DNA of 64,000 nucleotides from Pholiota molesta (GCA_014925825.1 JACGCK010000033.1:292579-356578); one strand, 5' to 3'. Shown: positions 45,026 through 56,049, counted from the first letter of the stretch. A program made the numbers and translations. The notes: generated from the letters alone by a model not told the origin.

Positions 45026-45354
45026 GATTACGAGTCTTTACGCAGTAAAGTGAGTTCTTTTCACCGAGCAAAAAAAACGTACGCGCTGTTGACCCCCATC
45101 ACTGATGCCATCAATCACGCCATTTGTCACGTGTTGGTCCTTCTATTTTTAAATAGTGTGTTTGTTCCCATCAGTTATGTTGTGATCCCATTTATTATAT
45201 AAGCATAGCATTTGTGCAATGCTTATATAACATGTTCCCATGAATGCTACGGGTAATATAAACATTTAAATCACATATTGTTCACAACATCAACAAGCTA
45301 ATATATTTCTTATCCAGTATACATACACTGGCACTATTGCTGATTTTGTTCCCG

Positions 45355-45412
45355 CAGTTGCGGTCTTCATTTGTCCGTTCTATTTTCGGTCCACTGCAGT
45401 TGGTCTTGTTAC
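45355..45412. mobile_element. hAT-type CCGGTC family, short internal fragment
   Basis: GTTGCGGTCTTCATTTGTCC then GTTCTATTTTCGGTCCACTGCAG matches the inverse of 21205-21260 in copy B1. At 45431-45461 follows another end-like copy of GGGCCRTTGCTTC...GGCAATAC. Confidence 0.5.
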
Positions 45413-45559
45413 CCATTTTCGAACACGGAGCGGGCCGTTGCTTCACGAGGCAATACAAGTCCTTTTCTACCGTTTTTTCTGCTTTTTCTTAATGTATGTT
45501 TTGGTTGTTATTAATGATATAATAAATACACAATTTCTATGATACAGCCTATGCAAACA

Positions 45560-46690
45560 TACCTACATTCTTATGATTGGGAACTTCATTAAATAACAAA
45601 CAATTTAGGGACTTTGCTATAGGTGCACAGGTGTCTACAAGTGCCCACCAAACACCATCAGATCGCGTCTCTCCGCCACAGAACCCTGCATACTGCAGAA
45701 TTCCTAGCACGTAAGAGACAGTATTGTGATGGGACAGGGACACCCTCCACCGTTCACGCATCAGCTGTCCGACCACCGCCATTCGTGTCGTCATCCCCGA
45801 ACCGATGTTCGTGCCGCTGTTGTGCGCGCCACCCATTCGTGTGCCACCTCGCCCGTCATGTAGGGTCGTCTGTGGCGCGCCTTTGTCCGGCGTTGGTCGA
45901 GAGTGGTGGTCCGTTGTGGACCATTGTTGGCTTGCTCCTGCGACGCTCGTTCGGTGCATCAGCGATCGGTAAAGTGCCGTTGTCGTTCCACTCCGGCCTG
46001 CTAGCAGGTCCGTGACGCCTGCGCGCATGATGGCGCCGGGGGTATACGCGGACACGTTCAGGAAACTCCTGAGGTACGTATGCGGGTTGCAACTGAACGC
46101 GCTGGGCGCGGCGTATGCAGAGATGGCGCCGCGGCTCGGGTGAATTGCAGTTTGAATGGGGCGGCGAGCTCTGGCGTCGCCGCCGAACTGCACCGGCAAC
46201 GAGCTGGGCCGTCGCGCGCGGCGGGTGTGTGCCGGCATGGTGTTGGGTGGACCTGCATGCACCGCAGTGGGCGTGCTAACGTGGCGGCACTGGGGCGCCT
46301 TTCCCGCCTGAAAGGGCCTACGGTGTTGTGGATATGGGTTAGCGCAATTGGAGGAGAGCGGCGACGCACGCACCTGGGGCGCCGTGCTCGATGGCGCCTC
46401 CACATTCTACTACGGCTCTCGTGGGGGCGGTCCTTGTCCTCCGCGGTGCCTCCGTCACCCTCTGCGGCCCACCCCGCATTGGTTTTTGGGTGGGGTGGGC
46501 TGCGCGTTCGCGCTCGTCAGCGGCTGGTGGTGACGTGGCGCGTGCGGGTTGGCGGCTGGTGGCGGTGCGCGTGTTCGGCGGTTCCAGCCACCGTAGCTGC
46601 TGGATGCGAGATGGACATAGGCGGGGAGGGGGATGGCATGGCGGTGGGGACGGTTGTGGCGGGAAATAAAGAGGCGACGACACGGATGTG
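45560..46690. repeat. GC-rich cassette inside X2
   Basis: 46186-46403 recurs inverted at 47062-47266 (shared GCACCGTCGAGCAC, GCCGCCAYGTTAGCA, GCCGGCACACACCCGC) and shares words with the T3 cassette. A 284-codon minus ORF (46403-45549) spans it. It has no domain I know and the composition is GC-driven, so I do not call it a gene. Confidence 0.5.
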
Positions 46691-46925
46691 ATTGATTATT
46701 TGATGCCAACACGGCATCAAACGGCAAAGGGAAAACAAAGAAAATGCCAAAAAAGGCGATTCCCGTGGTATTCCTAATTTGGAACGACGTCAGAGAACGC
46801 GCAAAACGTCGGTTTAAAAGAACGATTCCTTAAATGAGAATCGTAATTAAAATAAACGATTCCTATAAATCGGAATCGTAATCTATAATGACCTAACCTG
46901 GGCTATTTTTATTATGACACGTGTT

Positions 46926-46984
46926 TATGACGTATAGGCGTACAAAAACCCCAAAGTTGGGTGTTTTGTACGCATATACGTCAT
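46926..46984. repeat. 59-bp hairpin TATGACGTATAGG...
   Basis: TATGACGTATAGGCGTAC pairs with GTACGCATATACGTCATA around a nested ACCCCAA/TTGGGTG loop. It is followed by TCTGAGAC, as is the related hairpin at 10327-10386. Confidence 0.7.
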
Positions 46985-47362
46985 AATGTCTGAGACACAC
47001 TTTCCATCCACCCTGCTCCCTTCGCGCAGAAGAGGGCACGCTGCAATGATTTTGTCGGTTTGGAAGCACCGTCGAGCACCGCGACCCAATGCGTCCGCCC
47101 CCGCTCCCTGCCAATTGGTCTTAACCCTAACCCACTTTCTACCCCGTCACCATCGTCCACCCATATGCCCTTTCCGACGGCAAAGGTGCCCCAGCGCCGC
47201 CATGTTAGCATGCCCACCGCGGTGCACACAGGTCCACCTGACACCACGCCGGCACACACCCGCGGGTAGATTACAATCTATGTAGTTGAGATTTAAGTAT
47301 ATTAAATTTGCTGTGTAACAAGCCTTTTTACTTAATATTTGCGTAAATTCATTGATGTATAG

Positions 47363-48305
47363 TAGTGCTTGGAAGTCCGGTCTCAGGACCGGAAAAAGAC
47401 CGAGACTGGACCGGACCTGAACCGGAAAAGACCGGAATATTGATGGACCGGAAAAGACCGAGACCGCGGTCCGGTCCACGGTCCAACAGGATTTGAAAAA
47501 TAGATGGACCGATCAAAAACCGGTTTGGACCGGTCTCAGCCGGTCTTTAGCTGTAAAAATTTGTAGCCTTATAAAACTTAAAAAATCCTTTCGAACGATG
47601 CCAGAATTGTATTTTTAGCATAAGAATTGACAAAGTTATTAATAATTTCGTTTAAGTAATTACTTTGGGTGTCTAAAAACGCTTTTACCCGCAGTTCAAA
47701 CGTTAACCGTGCGTACCTTTCGCAAACTTGCACATCAATAAAGGCTATGTAGATCTACAAGCTTCAATTTAGAGCTTAATATTTGAAAAACATTCGGTTG
47801 AGCTATAGTAATATCTATTTTCTCTACTCTTTTTGACTACTTCAAAGACACTTTTGCCTATATTTCGTTCGATATAGACATCGCCCTTTTGCAACTTGGG
47901 GTACAGTTAGATATTAAAATTAGCTTTTTAACAAGCATACAACGATAATATTCGGATGAGAATTGACTGAGATATTACAAAATGCGCTGAACCACTGCAT
48001 TTGCTAGTATCTTAATTGTTTCTCACTCAGTTCTCCACCGATTTTCATATTCTTTGAAGTACTACATACTAGATACACTACACTACCCAAATGTTACCAG
48101 CCTGGACCGGTCTCTGACCGGTTGAAACCGGTTTGGACCGTGACCGGTCTGAACCGGTCTTTGGACCGCTCAAGACCGCAGTGGACCGGTCTTATGCGGT
48201 CCGGTCCGGTTTTTTGAGGATTTCAAAAATAGATGGACCGGTCTCGGTCTCGGTCCAAGCCCTTGGAGGGTAAAAGACCGGACCGGACCGGACTTTCAAG
48301 CACTA
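47363..48305. mobile_element. hAT-type CCGGTC element, copy A3
   Basis: 943 bp, TAGTGCTTGGAAGTCC... to ...GGACTTTCAAGCACTA, with an exact 8-bp duplication ATGTATAG (47355-47362, 48306-48313). Closest to A1 along its whole length. Confidence 0.92.
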
Positions 48306-48599
48306 ATGTATAGGCAAATGTGGTCAAGTAGTCTAGTTTCTACTGCAGTAAAGTGAGTTCTTTTCAACCAGCAAAAAAAAAAGTCCGCTCTGTTATCCCT
48401 ATTACTGATGCCAGTCCTTCTTTGCTTTAAATAGTGTGTTTGTTCCCATCAGTGATGTTTTGATCCCACTTATTATATAAGCATAGCATTTGTGCAATGC
48501 TTATATAACATGTTTCCACGGATTACACGCTCAGATTGAGATACACTGATAACACTTTTGTATTTTGTCTTTCTTTATCTTTCTTGTCTCCCCTACTAT

Positions 48600-49160
48600 T
48601 ATGCCATTCAAGTGGTTCAAGATCAAACATATCCAGCTTGACAGATTCTCTTTCCGGATTCTATATGCATATAACCATTATCCTCCTTTGCGTCTCGGCC
48701 GTCCTGGAGACTTGTACATCCAAGGATCTTCTTCTTCATTGTGGTACAAAGTCGGCAAAGAACATCCTTTATGGAATGATGAATCATAACTACCAAAGAA
48801 TGTCAAAATTGTATACTTAATAATGAGCAGGGATACTATAGACAAACATGGATAACTGATTATATACCTGATATAATTGTATGTGAAATTCTGGATGACA
48901 ATGATATTGAACCTGATGTAGAAATAATTTTAAATCATAATGGACAACCAAACTATTGGTATCTATGCGGGATAATATATGGTGGAGGAGGACACTTTCA
49001 ATCAAGATTTATTGATAAATCAGGTACAGTTTGGTTTCATGATGGTTTACTTAATGAAGGCAAATGTAAGAAAGAGAAAACCATTGATCTTCTATCAGAT
49101 ACCAAATGGCTTAAAAATTCAGATGACAAGCATATGGCATATTGCATATACAGAAAATAA
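48600..49160 (+). pseudogene. Deubiquitinase (USP/UCH)-like gene remnant carried by repeat X2
   Basis: The first block, ATG at 48601 to a stop at 48789, reads PFKWFKIKHIQLDRFSFRIL then LGRPGDLYIQGSSSSLWYKV. After a deletion with frame change, 48795-49160 is open for about 120 codons. It has a KECQNC zinc-type pair, IPDIIVCEI, then NYWYLCGIIYGGGGHFQSRF with FIDKSGTVWFHDG and an end DDKHMAYCIYRK. The G-I-I-Y-x3-G-H-F block followed by W-F-H-D-G resembles the His-box end of ubiquitin-specific proteases. The catalytic Cys part is not present. The assignment is tentative. Confidence 0.5.
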
Positions 49161-49249
49161 AAACTGAATAAAATAATAACGTAGTTACAATTTATGTATT
49201 TTAGTAGTTGTATGAGTAGGTCATGTATTTTAGTAATTGTGTTAATAGG

Positions 49250-49345
49250 CCATTGCTTCACATGGCAATACAGTCTTTACATTTATTACAACTGTTAAGT
49301 TTAATTTGTGTAAAGACTCGTATTGCCATGCGAAGCAATGGCCCG
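49250..49345. repeat. 96-bp near-perfect hairpin at the right end of X2
   Basis: GGCCATTGCTTCACATGGCA at the left and TGCCATGCGAAGCAATGGCC at the right, continuing through ATACAGTCTTTACA / TGTAAAGACTCGTAT. Variants of the GGGCCATTGCTT end also occur at 45432 and 55636, so it marks a repeat terminus. Confidence 0.75.
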
Positions 49346-50099
49346 CAACACAAGTATCACAAATCTGAATCGCACAATGCTGGAATCTGTACGCGAATGG
49401 ATGAGCGGTATGGTCGCTACACAAGCTCGTCCCGCCCCTAACCCAGCGATGCTCAAGATTCGAATGGCTGATCCTGATCAATTCGATGGGTCGCCGCGGA
49501 CTACTGAGAGTTTTGTAAACTCGTGCGTTAACATCTTCATGGCCCAGCCTTTGCTGTATACGACCGTGGAATCGCGTGTTCGTTTCGCCCTTGGATTCAT
49601 GAAAGGCGATGCTCTGCGCTGGTGGGATGCTCTTCTCAAGGACATCAAAGATGGGACCTACGTTTTCTCCACATGGGAAGCTTTCGAGGAAAGGCTACGT
49701 GATTCTTTCGGTAATCCCCATAGCGTGGAGGATGCTCAACGGAAATTACACACGATTGAGCAGGGTCGACGCACCGCCGAGGATTTCTTCATCGAGTTCG
49801 AAGACTTGAAGGCTGAGGCTGGATTTAATGACGCCGCCGTGATCTTCGAGCTTAAGCGCGCTCTGAGAAAGGACATTCGTGATGAGACGAATCGGTGTAT
49901 TCCAAAGGCTGCTGCAGGAACTGTTACGTCGTATCGCGACTGGAAAGACATGGTTCTCAGGGTTGACAAGGATCTCCGTGGCATTGCAGCAGATAGTACC
50001 TTCTTCTCAGGCCCCACAACCAATCGCCGCTTTCCTTCCGCATTCAACTTCTCCAGTCGCCAACCTGCCGGTTCCGCCTCCACCGTAACTCCTACGAAC
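49344..50099 (+). pseudogene. Gypsy-2 gag, capsid region
   Basis: Open frame with MADPDQFDGSPRTTESFVNS, FALGFMKGDALRWWDALL, WEAFEERLRDSFGNP and AEDFFIEFEDLK, the classic retrotransposon gag core. It ends at SASTVTPTN where FB1 is inserted. The frame resumes at 54883. Confidence 0.92.
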
Positions 50100-50137
50100 C
50101 ACTTGTGTCTGTCAATCTCATGCATGAATCAGACTAG

Positions 50138-51757
50138 ATTGACGATATAAAAATAGTGCATCCAGCTTCCTAACTGACGGGCACAGCCACTCCACCAAGC
50201 TGAGTTTGAAGACATTCCACTTTTGGCAGGTGGTCTATGCTGGTCACTGGGGGCGGTGATGGTGATCACTGGAGGCTGTGCACTTGCTCACCATGCTCAA
50301 CAGTGCCCAGCACTGCTCGTCGCTGTTGTCAGGGTCATCCCAAAGTGGAAATACCAAAAATAACATTTTTCCACTATTGGTGGGATTGCAGCTGGGCAGC
50401 TGGTCCGCTCTGTTTGGGGCCCTTTAGGACCATTTTATATCGATAGATGCGGATTTTGATTCTGAATACAACCGTGAAATTTTCATATTAATAGCTGCAA
50501 TGGCTGACGCGCTAGACGCGAATTACTGATGGCGTAAAATTAGCGCCCACAAAGAATATTGCTTTCCTCCGCAACCGCCCGGTCGCTTTGCATGATCTTA
50601 GGTGGTATCTAGAGGTATTAACCGTGCGCTTCGAACGCGTCCATGATCGTAATTTTACGTCCCTTCCTCGCTCCGTAAAACGCTCCGGATATATTTACGC
50701 TCGCACCGCTTTACCGCCAGCTACGCTTTGAATATCCGCGCGCATATTATATTGTAAAATAGGTTAATATCACACCTTTCCAACGGTACCCTACTCGTTT
50801 GTATTGGAACATTCTACGCGGCGTTATTCACGAAATGGTTGTTTATTTATAGCAGGGGAACCACAAATCGCCTCAGCGAGCACTTAGGTGCGTTGCCATC
50901 TGCTGAGTTTATTGGATTTAATGACACATCGACTTTGGGGATCAGACGCCGGGAAGGTACTGAAGCAGATGCTGGGCTGGCATGGATATTGGCTGGCTGG
51001 CAGGCATGATTCTATATTTAGTATTCGGGCCGAGCACGTGTCTGTTGGCTGCATGCCCCGTATATGCACCTGGGTTGGCCCGCTCAATATTGGGCGCTTA
51101 GACGCCATAATATACAGAAAGGTTTGGAATTTTACACTGATTTCGAATCTAAAAATTTTATATCAATAGCTGCATTCGTTAGGGCGCTAGAAGCGAATTA
51201 CTGATGGCGCTTAAAATGCGCCCACAAAAGATGGCTTGTTTCTCATGAACCGGCGCTCCGTTTTGCATAATCTAAATTGGAGTGTATAGATATTAAGAAG
51301 ATCTTTCGAACGCGCTACTGATCATAGTTTTCCGTTCCTTCCCTGGCACAGAATACGGCCCGCACTATTCTGCACTCCAGCATTAATAGCATGGGCTAGG
51401 CATTGAATATAAATGCGCTACGTTCCCATAAAATAGCTGAATACGAGGTCTTTCGAACGCGTGTATATGCACTTTTATTGAATAACATCCCATAGCTCCA
51501 GAAAGGAATTGATTGTGCGTTAAATAATGTGGGAACCGCATACCGCGCCACCGCGTACTAAGGCGCGTTGGAATCACCTGATTTTACTGGATTTAATGAC
51601 GCCTTCGTTATGGAATTCGGAGGCCGGGAAGGTAGTGAACCAGACATGGGGCGGGTATGGATATTGCCTTGCTGGCCGGAATGGTACTATTTTTAGGCCT
51701 GCCGTGCTCGGCATCGCCCAATTCGGGCGTAGAATAGTGGCACCCTCCCCCTCCCCC
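50138..51757. repeat. FB1 left arm
   Basis: About 1.62 kb, identical in inverted orientation to 53218-54837 as far as checked. It contains GTTTTACGG/CGTAAAACG words and the block CCTTTCCAACGGTACCCTAC that is also kept in FB2. Confidence 0.92.
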
Positions 51758-53217
51758 CATATTAAAAATTCGATTCCTCCCTCAATTCTTATCCAATCCT
51801 TTTGTTCTTTTTTGTATTATTTTATATAAATACGGTACTATATGCCTACGCCATTGATACACTATTGTAGTGCATGCAGCATGTCTTATCTTAATATCGC
51901 TCTTTTTCAGTATTACATTGGGGCTTTCACTGCATTTGGGATGCTTATTAGCATATATAAAGCGGAAATAGGTAGAGGTACATATTTAACACATTTTCTG
52001 GTAGCTTAGCACCAATATAAATGCTGCTCTATTGGTATACACACATAAAAGATGAATTTGGTTACTTTCTCCTTGATATACTCATATCTCAGCCAATATT
52101 GTCACTACGGACAGACCCAAGCTGCGTTAAACGGCAACGAGACATATTAAATATTGACTTATACAGTATTCTGACACACACCAATTACTCCTGTGATCAC
52201 ACCAGAATGATTAAATACAATAAAACCTGAACAATATTGCCCTGTGAATGTAGTTATGCGTCTAAAATTACACGACTTTCGAGGAGTACTCTATAATATA
52301 GCTAAATTACCTTGCCAAAATTCAAAAGACCAGTACAAGAGTTGCGACCTCTAGATACTAAAAGATCGCAAAATTCTTCGATTTCTTGAAAATGTCAGTA
52401 GATTCATGCATATCTATATACTGTTACTACTCCAAATATAGTGTAATATGCTTATTATGGCTACAGACACCAATATCACTTAATATAGGCATTTATAAAA
52501 AAAGTTATCCATGAGAGCATATTCTAGACCACTTGGAGTGTTTAGATCATAGGGATATCTATGAATCAAGTCATACATAAAAAATGTGTGGGTAGGTCGC
52601 AACATATTTGGCTCTGTAGGGTGCAGTTCCTACTCTCCTTGTCTACCTTTTGATATGTTGGGTGGTCTATATCGTAATATACTCACACCGAATACCACAA
52701 TATTCCGAGCATAACTGAATGTGCCAGATGTATATTTCATGTTTTGTGCGAGATTTAATCATTCTGCTGATATAATGGATAGAATGCATTTAGAGAACAA
52801 TCGTCAATTAATAGAGTTAGAAGCAGCATAATTAAGATGTAAATGAGTCTTTAAACATGCTTGTAGCTACAGTATTGGGTGAGATATGAGTACATCAAGC
52901 AGAAGGTACCCCAATCTTTCCTTTATGGGTGTAAACCTATAGGAAGGCATTTATATTAGTGTTAAACTACCAGGAACTGTGCTAGGTATGTACCCCCAAC
53001 TATTTACCGTTTTATATATGCCAATAAGCAACCCAAATGCGGTGAAAAACCCCAATGTACCATTCAAAATCGAGAGATATTAAAATAACACATGCTGCAT
53101 GCATTATAATAATGTATCAATAGCCTAGTCGTATAGTACTCTATTTATATAGAATATTACAAAAAAGAACGAAGGGATTTAACAGGAATTGAGGGAGGAA
53201 TCGAATTTTCAATATTG
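51758..53217. other. FB1 centre
   Basis: From 51758 inward the two sides are still alignable as inverted repeats, but only at about 70-80% (for example CATGCAGCATG at 51874 against CATGCTGCATG at 53091). The middle 52200-52780 is unique AT-rich sequence without ORFs. Confidence 0.7.
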
Positions 53218-54837
53218 GGGGGAGGGGGAGGGTGCCACTATTCTACGCCCGAATTGGGCGATGCCGAGCACGGCAGGCCTAAAAATAGTACCATTCCGGC
53301 CAGCAAGGCAATATCCATACCCGCCCCATGTCTGGTTCACTACCTTCCCGGCCTCCGAATTCCATAACGAAGGCGTCATTAAATCCAGTAAAATCAGGTG
53401 ATTCCAACGCGCCTTAGTACGCGGTGGCGCGGTATGCGGTTCCCACATTATTTAACGCACAATCAATTCCTTTCTGGAGCTATGGGATGTTATTCAATAA
53501 AAGTGCATATACACGCGTTCGAAAGACCTCGTATTCAGCTATTTTATGGGAACGTAGCGCATTTATATTCAATGCCTAGCCCATGCTATTAATGCTGGAG
53601 TGCAGAATAGTGCGGGCCGTATTCTGTGCCAGGGAAGGAACGGAAAACTATGATCAGTAGCGCGTTCGAAAGATCTTCTTAATATCTATACACTCCAATT
53701 TAGATTATGCAAAACGGAGCGCCGGTTCATGAGAAACAAGCCATCTTTTGTGGGCGCATTTTAAGCGCCATCAGTAATTCGCTTCTAGCGCCCTAACGAA
53801 TGCAGCTATTGATATAAAATTTTTAGATTCGAAATCAGTGTAAAATTCCAAACCTTTCTGTATATTATGGCGTCTAAGCGCCCAATATTGAGCGGGCCAA
53901 CCCAGGTGCATATACGGGGCATGCAGCCAACAGACACGTGCTCGGCCCGAATACTAAATATAGAATCATGCCTGCCAGCCAGCCAATATCCATGCCAGCC
54001 CAGCATCTGCTTCAGTACCTTCCCGGCGTCTGATCCCCAAAGTCGATGTGTCATTAAATCCAATAAACTCAGCAGATGGCAACGCACCTAAGTGCTCGCT
54101 GAGGCGATTTGTGGTTCCCCTGCTATAAATAAACAACCATTTCGTGAATAACGCCGCGTAGAATGTTCCAATACAAACGAGTAGGGTACCGTTGGAAAGG
54201 TGTGATATTAACCTATTTTACAATATAATATGCGCGCGGATATTCAAAGCGTAGCTGGCGGTAAAGCGGTGCGAGCGTAAATATATCCGGAGCGTTTTAC
54301 GGAGCGAGGAAGGGACGTAAAATTACGATCATGGACGCGTTCGAAGCGCACGGTTAATACCTCTAGATACCACCTAAGATCATGCAAAGCGACCGGGCGG
54401 TTGCGGAGGAAAGCAATATTCTTTGTGGGCGCTAATTTTACGCCATCAGTAATTCGCGTCTAGCGCGTCAGCCATTGCAGCTATTAATATGAAAATTTCA
54501 CGGTTGTATTCAGAATCAAAATCCGCATCTATCGATATAAAATGGTCCTAAAGGGCCCCAAACAGAGCGGACCAGCTGCCCAGCTGCAATCCCACCAATA
54601 GTGGAAAAATGTTATTTTTGGTATTTCCACTTTGGGATGACCCTGACAACAGCGACGAGCAGTGCTGGGCACTGTTGAGCATGGTGAGCAAGTGCACAGC
54701 CTCCAGTGATCACCATCACCGCCCCCAGTGACCAGCATAGACCACCTGCCAAAAGTGGAATGTCTTCAAACTCAGCTTGGTGGAGTGGCTGTGCCCGTCA
54801 GTTAGGAAGCTGGATGCACTATTTTTATATCGCTAAC
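53218..54837. repeat. FB1 right arm
   Basis: Inverted partner of 50138-51757. The outermost 40 bp (54838-54875) are only imperfectly mirrored at the left end. Confidence 0.92.
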
Positions 54838-54882
54838 TAACCTGATTTCATGTAGAAATTTAACAGACAAGGCTGTACGAAC

Positions 54883-55251
54883 ATGTCTGCCGCAGCACCT
54901 GCTTTTAACCGCTCTCGTTCAACTGGAGCCCCTTCGCTCGGCCTGCCCTCTTTCCCCGCTTCCACATCCAATTTGTCCGCATCATCGTCCGCGAGCTCCA
55001 AACAGTCTGCGCGTAATCAGGGTTGCTACGGGTGCGGCAACCTGGATCATCAGTGGCAAAACTGCAAGAAAACGAAATTGGGCGACAAGGCTCGCATGCT
55101 TCTCGAACGCGTAGATGAGGTCGACGCTTCTGTGGAATCACTGCGCAAGGTTATGGAGGATACCACGGTCGACGACGAAGGTGACGGCGACACAGAGGTC
55201 TTTGCACGAATTGCGACGGATTTCCCGTTTTTTGTAGAGTCCGACGAGTGA
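54883..55251 (+). pseudogene. Gypsy-2 gag C-terminus with zinc knuckle
   Basis: It continues gag after FB1: a Ser/Pro-rich linker, then the knuckle CYGCGNLDHQWQNC (perfect CX2CX4HX4C), then an acidic tail ending FFVESDE and TGA (55249-55251). Confidence 0.93.
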
Positions 55252-55636
55252 AAAATGCGTCCTCGCCGGCTACTTCTGATGTACCTATAACTTCGTTGAA
55301 TATAGTGACACCTACCTCTCCTAAAACCGCATTGCCTGAAAACCGCCGTACCACTTGTATTTCTGTTAAAGACCGCCACCCTCGCTTCCTACACACTCGT
55401 CGTCCTACGCCTAACGACGAACTGCTGCTTGACGCTCGAATTTCCGAAGATCCTAGTCCTATTCCCAAGTCCCCTGTTCCACACACTTCTGCGCCACCTC
55501 CTTGCCACTCCGCCGACGCTGTTCTTGACCGAATCCGTCTCGCTTACCCTTCGACTAAACGTGTTATGCACTGTATTCAGCAGTGGGCCCATCCCGGTAG
55601 ATTGGCTGAGATTGACGAAGGTTTAACTTGTTTTGA
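55248..55636 (+). pseudogene. Gypsy-2 pol N-terminal linker, -1 frame to gag
   Basis: The open frame overlaps the gag stop by four bases in the -1 frame (GTGAAAAAT after GAG), with an A-run that could allow frameshifting. Basic and Pro-rich (VKDRHPRFLHTRRPTPNDEL), ending RLAEIDEGLTCFEG where repeat DNA begins. Confidence 0.6.
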
Positions 55637-55668
55637 GGGCCATTGCTTTGCATGGTAGATACTCGTCT

Positions 55669-55910
55669 CACTCCTGCGGTATGGATCTATTCCAACGTGG
55701 AAATATCTTTGATGTTGTGTGACATTTGTCAAGTGTTTTCATCTTTGGTTATTGTCTCGTTTACTGGATTGGAAAATCTTTATTTAGCACCAAACAAATC
55801 AATTTTCCAATCCAGTAAACGAGACAATAGTCAAAAATGAAAATACTCGACAAATGTCACACAACATCCAAAATATTTCCACGTTGGAAAAGATGCATGT
55901 CGCAGGAGTG
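55669..55910. mobile_element. 242-bp hairpin MITE with CACT ends
   Basis: CACTCCTGCG...CGCAGGAGTG. Almost the whole element is one hairpin: CCAACGTGGAAATAT, GTGTGACATTTGTC and TCGTTTACTGGATTGGAAAA are each mirrored. It is flanked by TCT on both sides (55666-55668, 55911-55913). CACT-type ends with 3-bp duplications are seen in CACTA-like elements; inference. Confidence 0.75.
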
Positions 55911-56049
55911 TCTGGGCCTTTCTTCTATTTTGCACATTTTATAAATGTAAATTATGATATGAATTTGAGGGCCATGGTCATTTGCAGTACTGAGAGCTTT
56001 TAAAATTAGGACAACAGTTTTATAGGGAGAATACTGTAGTATTTCGTAC

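Larger units (their letters stand above)
45021..49343 (+). mobile_element. Repeat X, copy 2, inside gypsy-2 gag (composite)
   Basis: The left side TTACGAGTCTTTACGCAGTA matches X1. The right side ends GTAAAGACTCGTATTGCCAT then GCGAAGCAATGGCC. ATGGCC stands at both joints (45020-45025 and 49338-49343) and counting it once keeps gag in frame. However, GGCC also belongs to the repeat's own end elsewhere (45432, 55636), so the exact border is uncertain. Inside, the left segment is repeated at 48343-48530, and hAT-type A3 and GC-rich blocks are inserted. Confidence 0.6.
50100..54875. mobile_element. FB1: 4.8 kb foldback element, long palindromic arms, 7-bp TSD
   Basis: The left end is CACTTGTGTCTGTC and the right end, read inverted, CAGCCTTGTCTGTT. 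The exact 7-bp duplication TACGAAC (50093-50099, 54876-54882) flanks it, and removing element plus one copy rejoins gag in frame. Positions 50138-51757 mirror 53218-54837 (pairs sum to 104975) with no difference that I saw in the compared ORFs. The centre is diverged inverted repeat and AT-rich spacer. No ORF beyond mirrored short ones, so non-autonomous. 7-bp duplications and very long TIRs recall Galileo-like P-superfamily foldback elements; that is inference. Confidence 0.92.

Noticed and set aside
45549..46403. 284-codon minus-strand ORF in X2
   Set aside because: It lies in the GC-rich cassette, partly inside an inverted repeat, and has no recognisable domain. The open frame is explained by composition.
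50237..54738. Short ORFs occurring in identical pairs on opposite strands
   Set aside because: They are mirror images in the FB1 arms; identity reflects the palindrome, not duplicated genes. The same holds for FB2.
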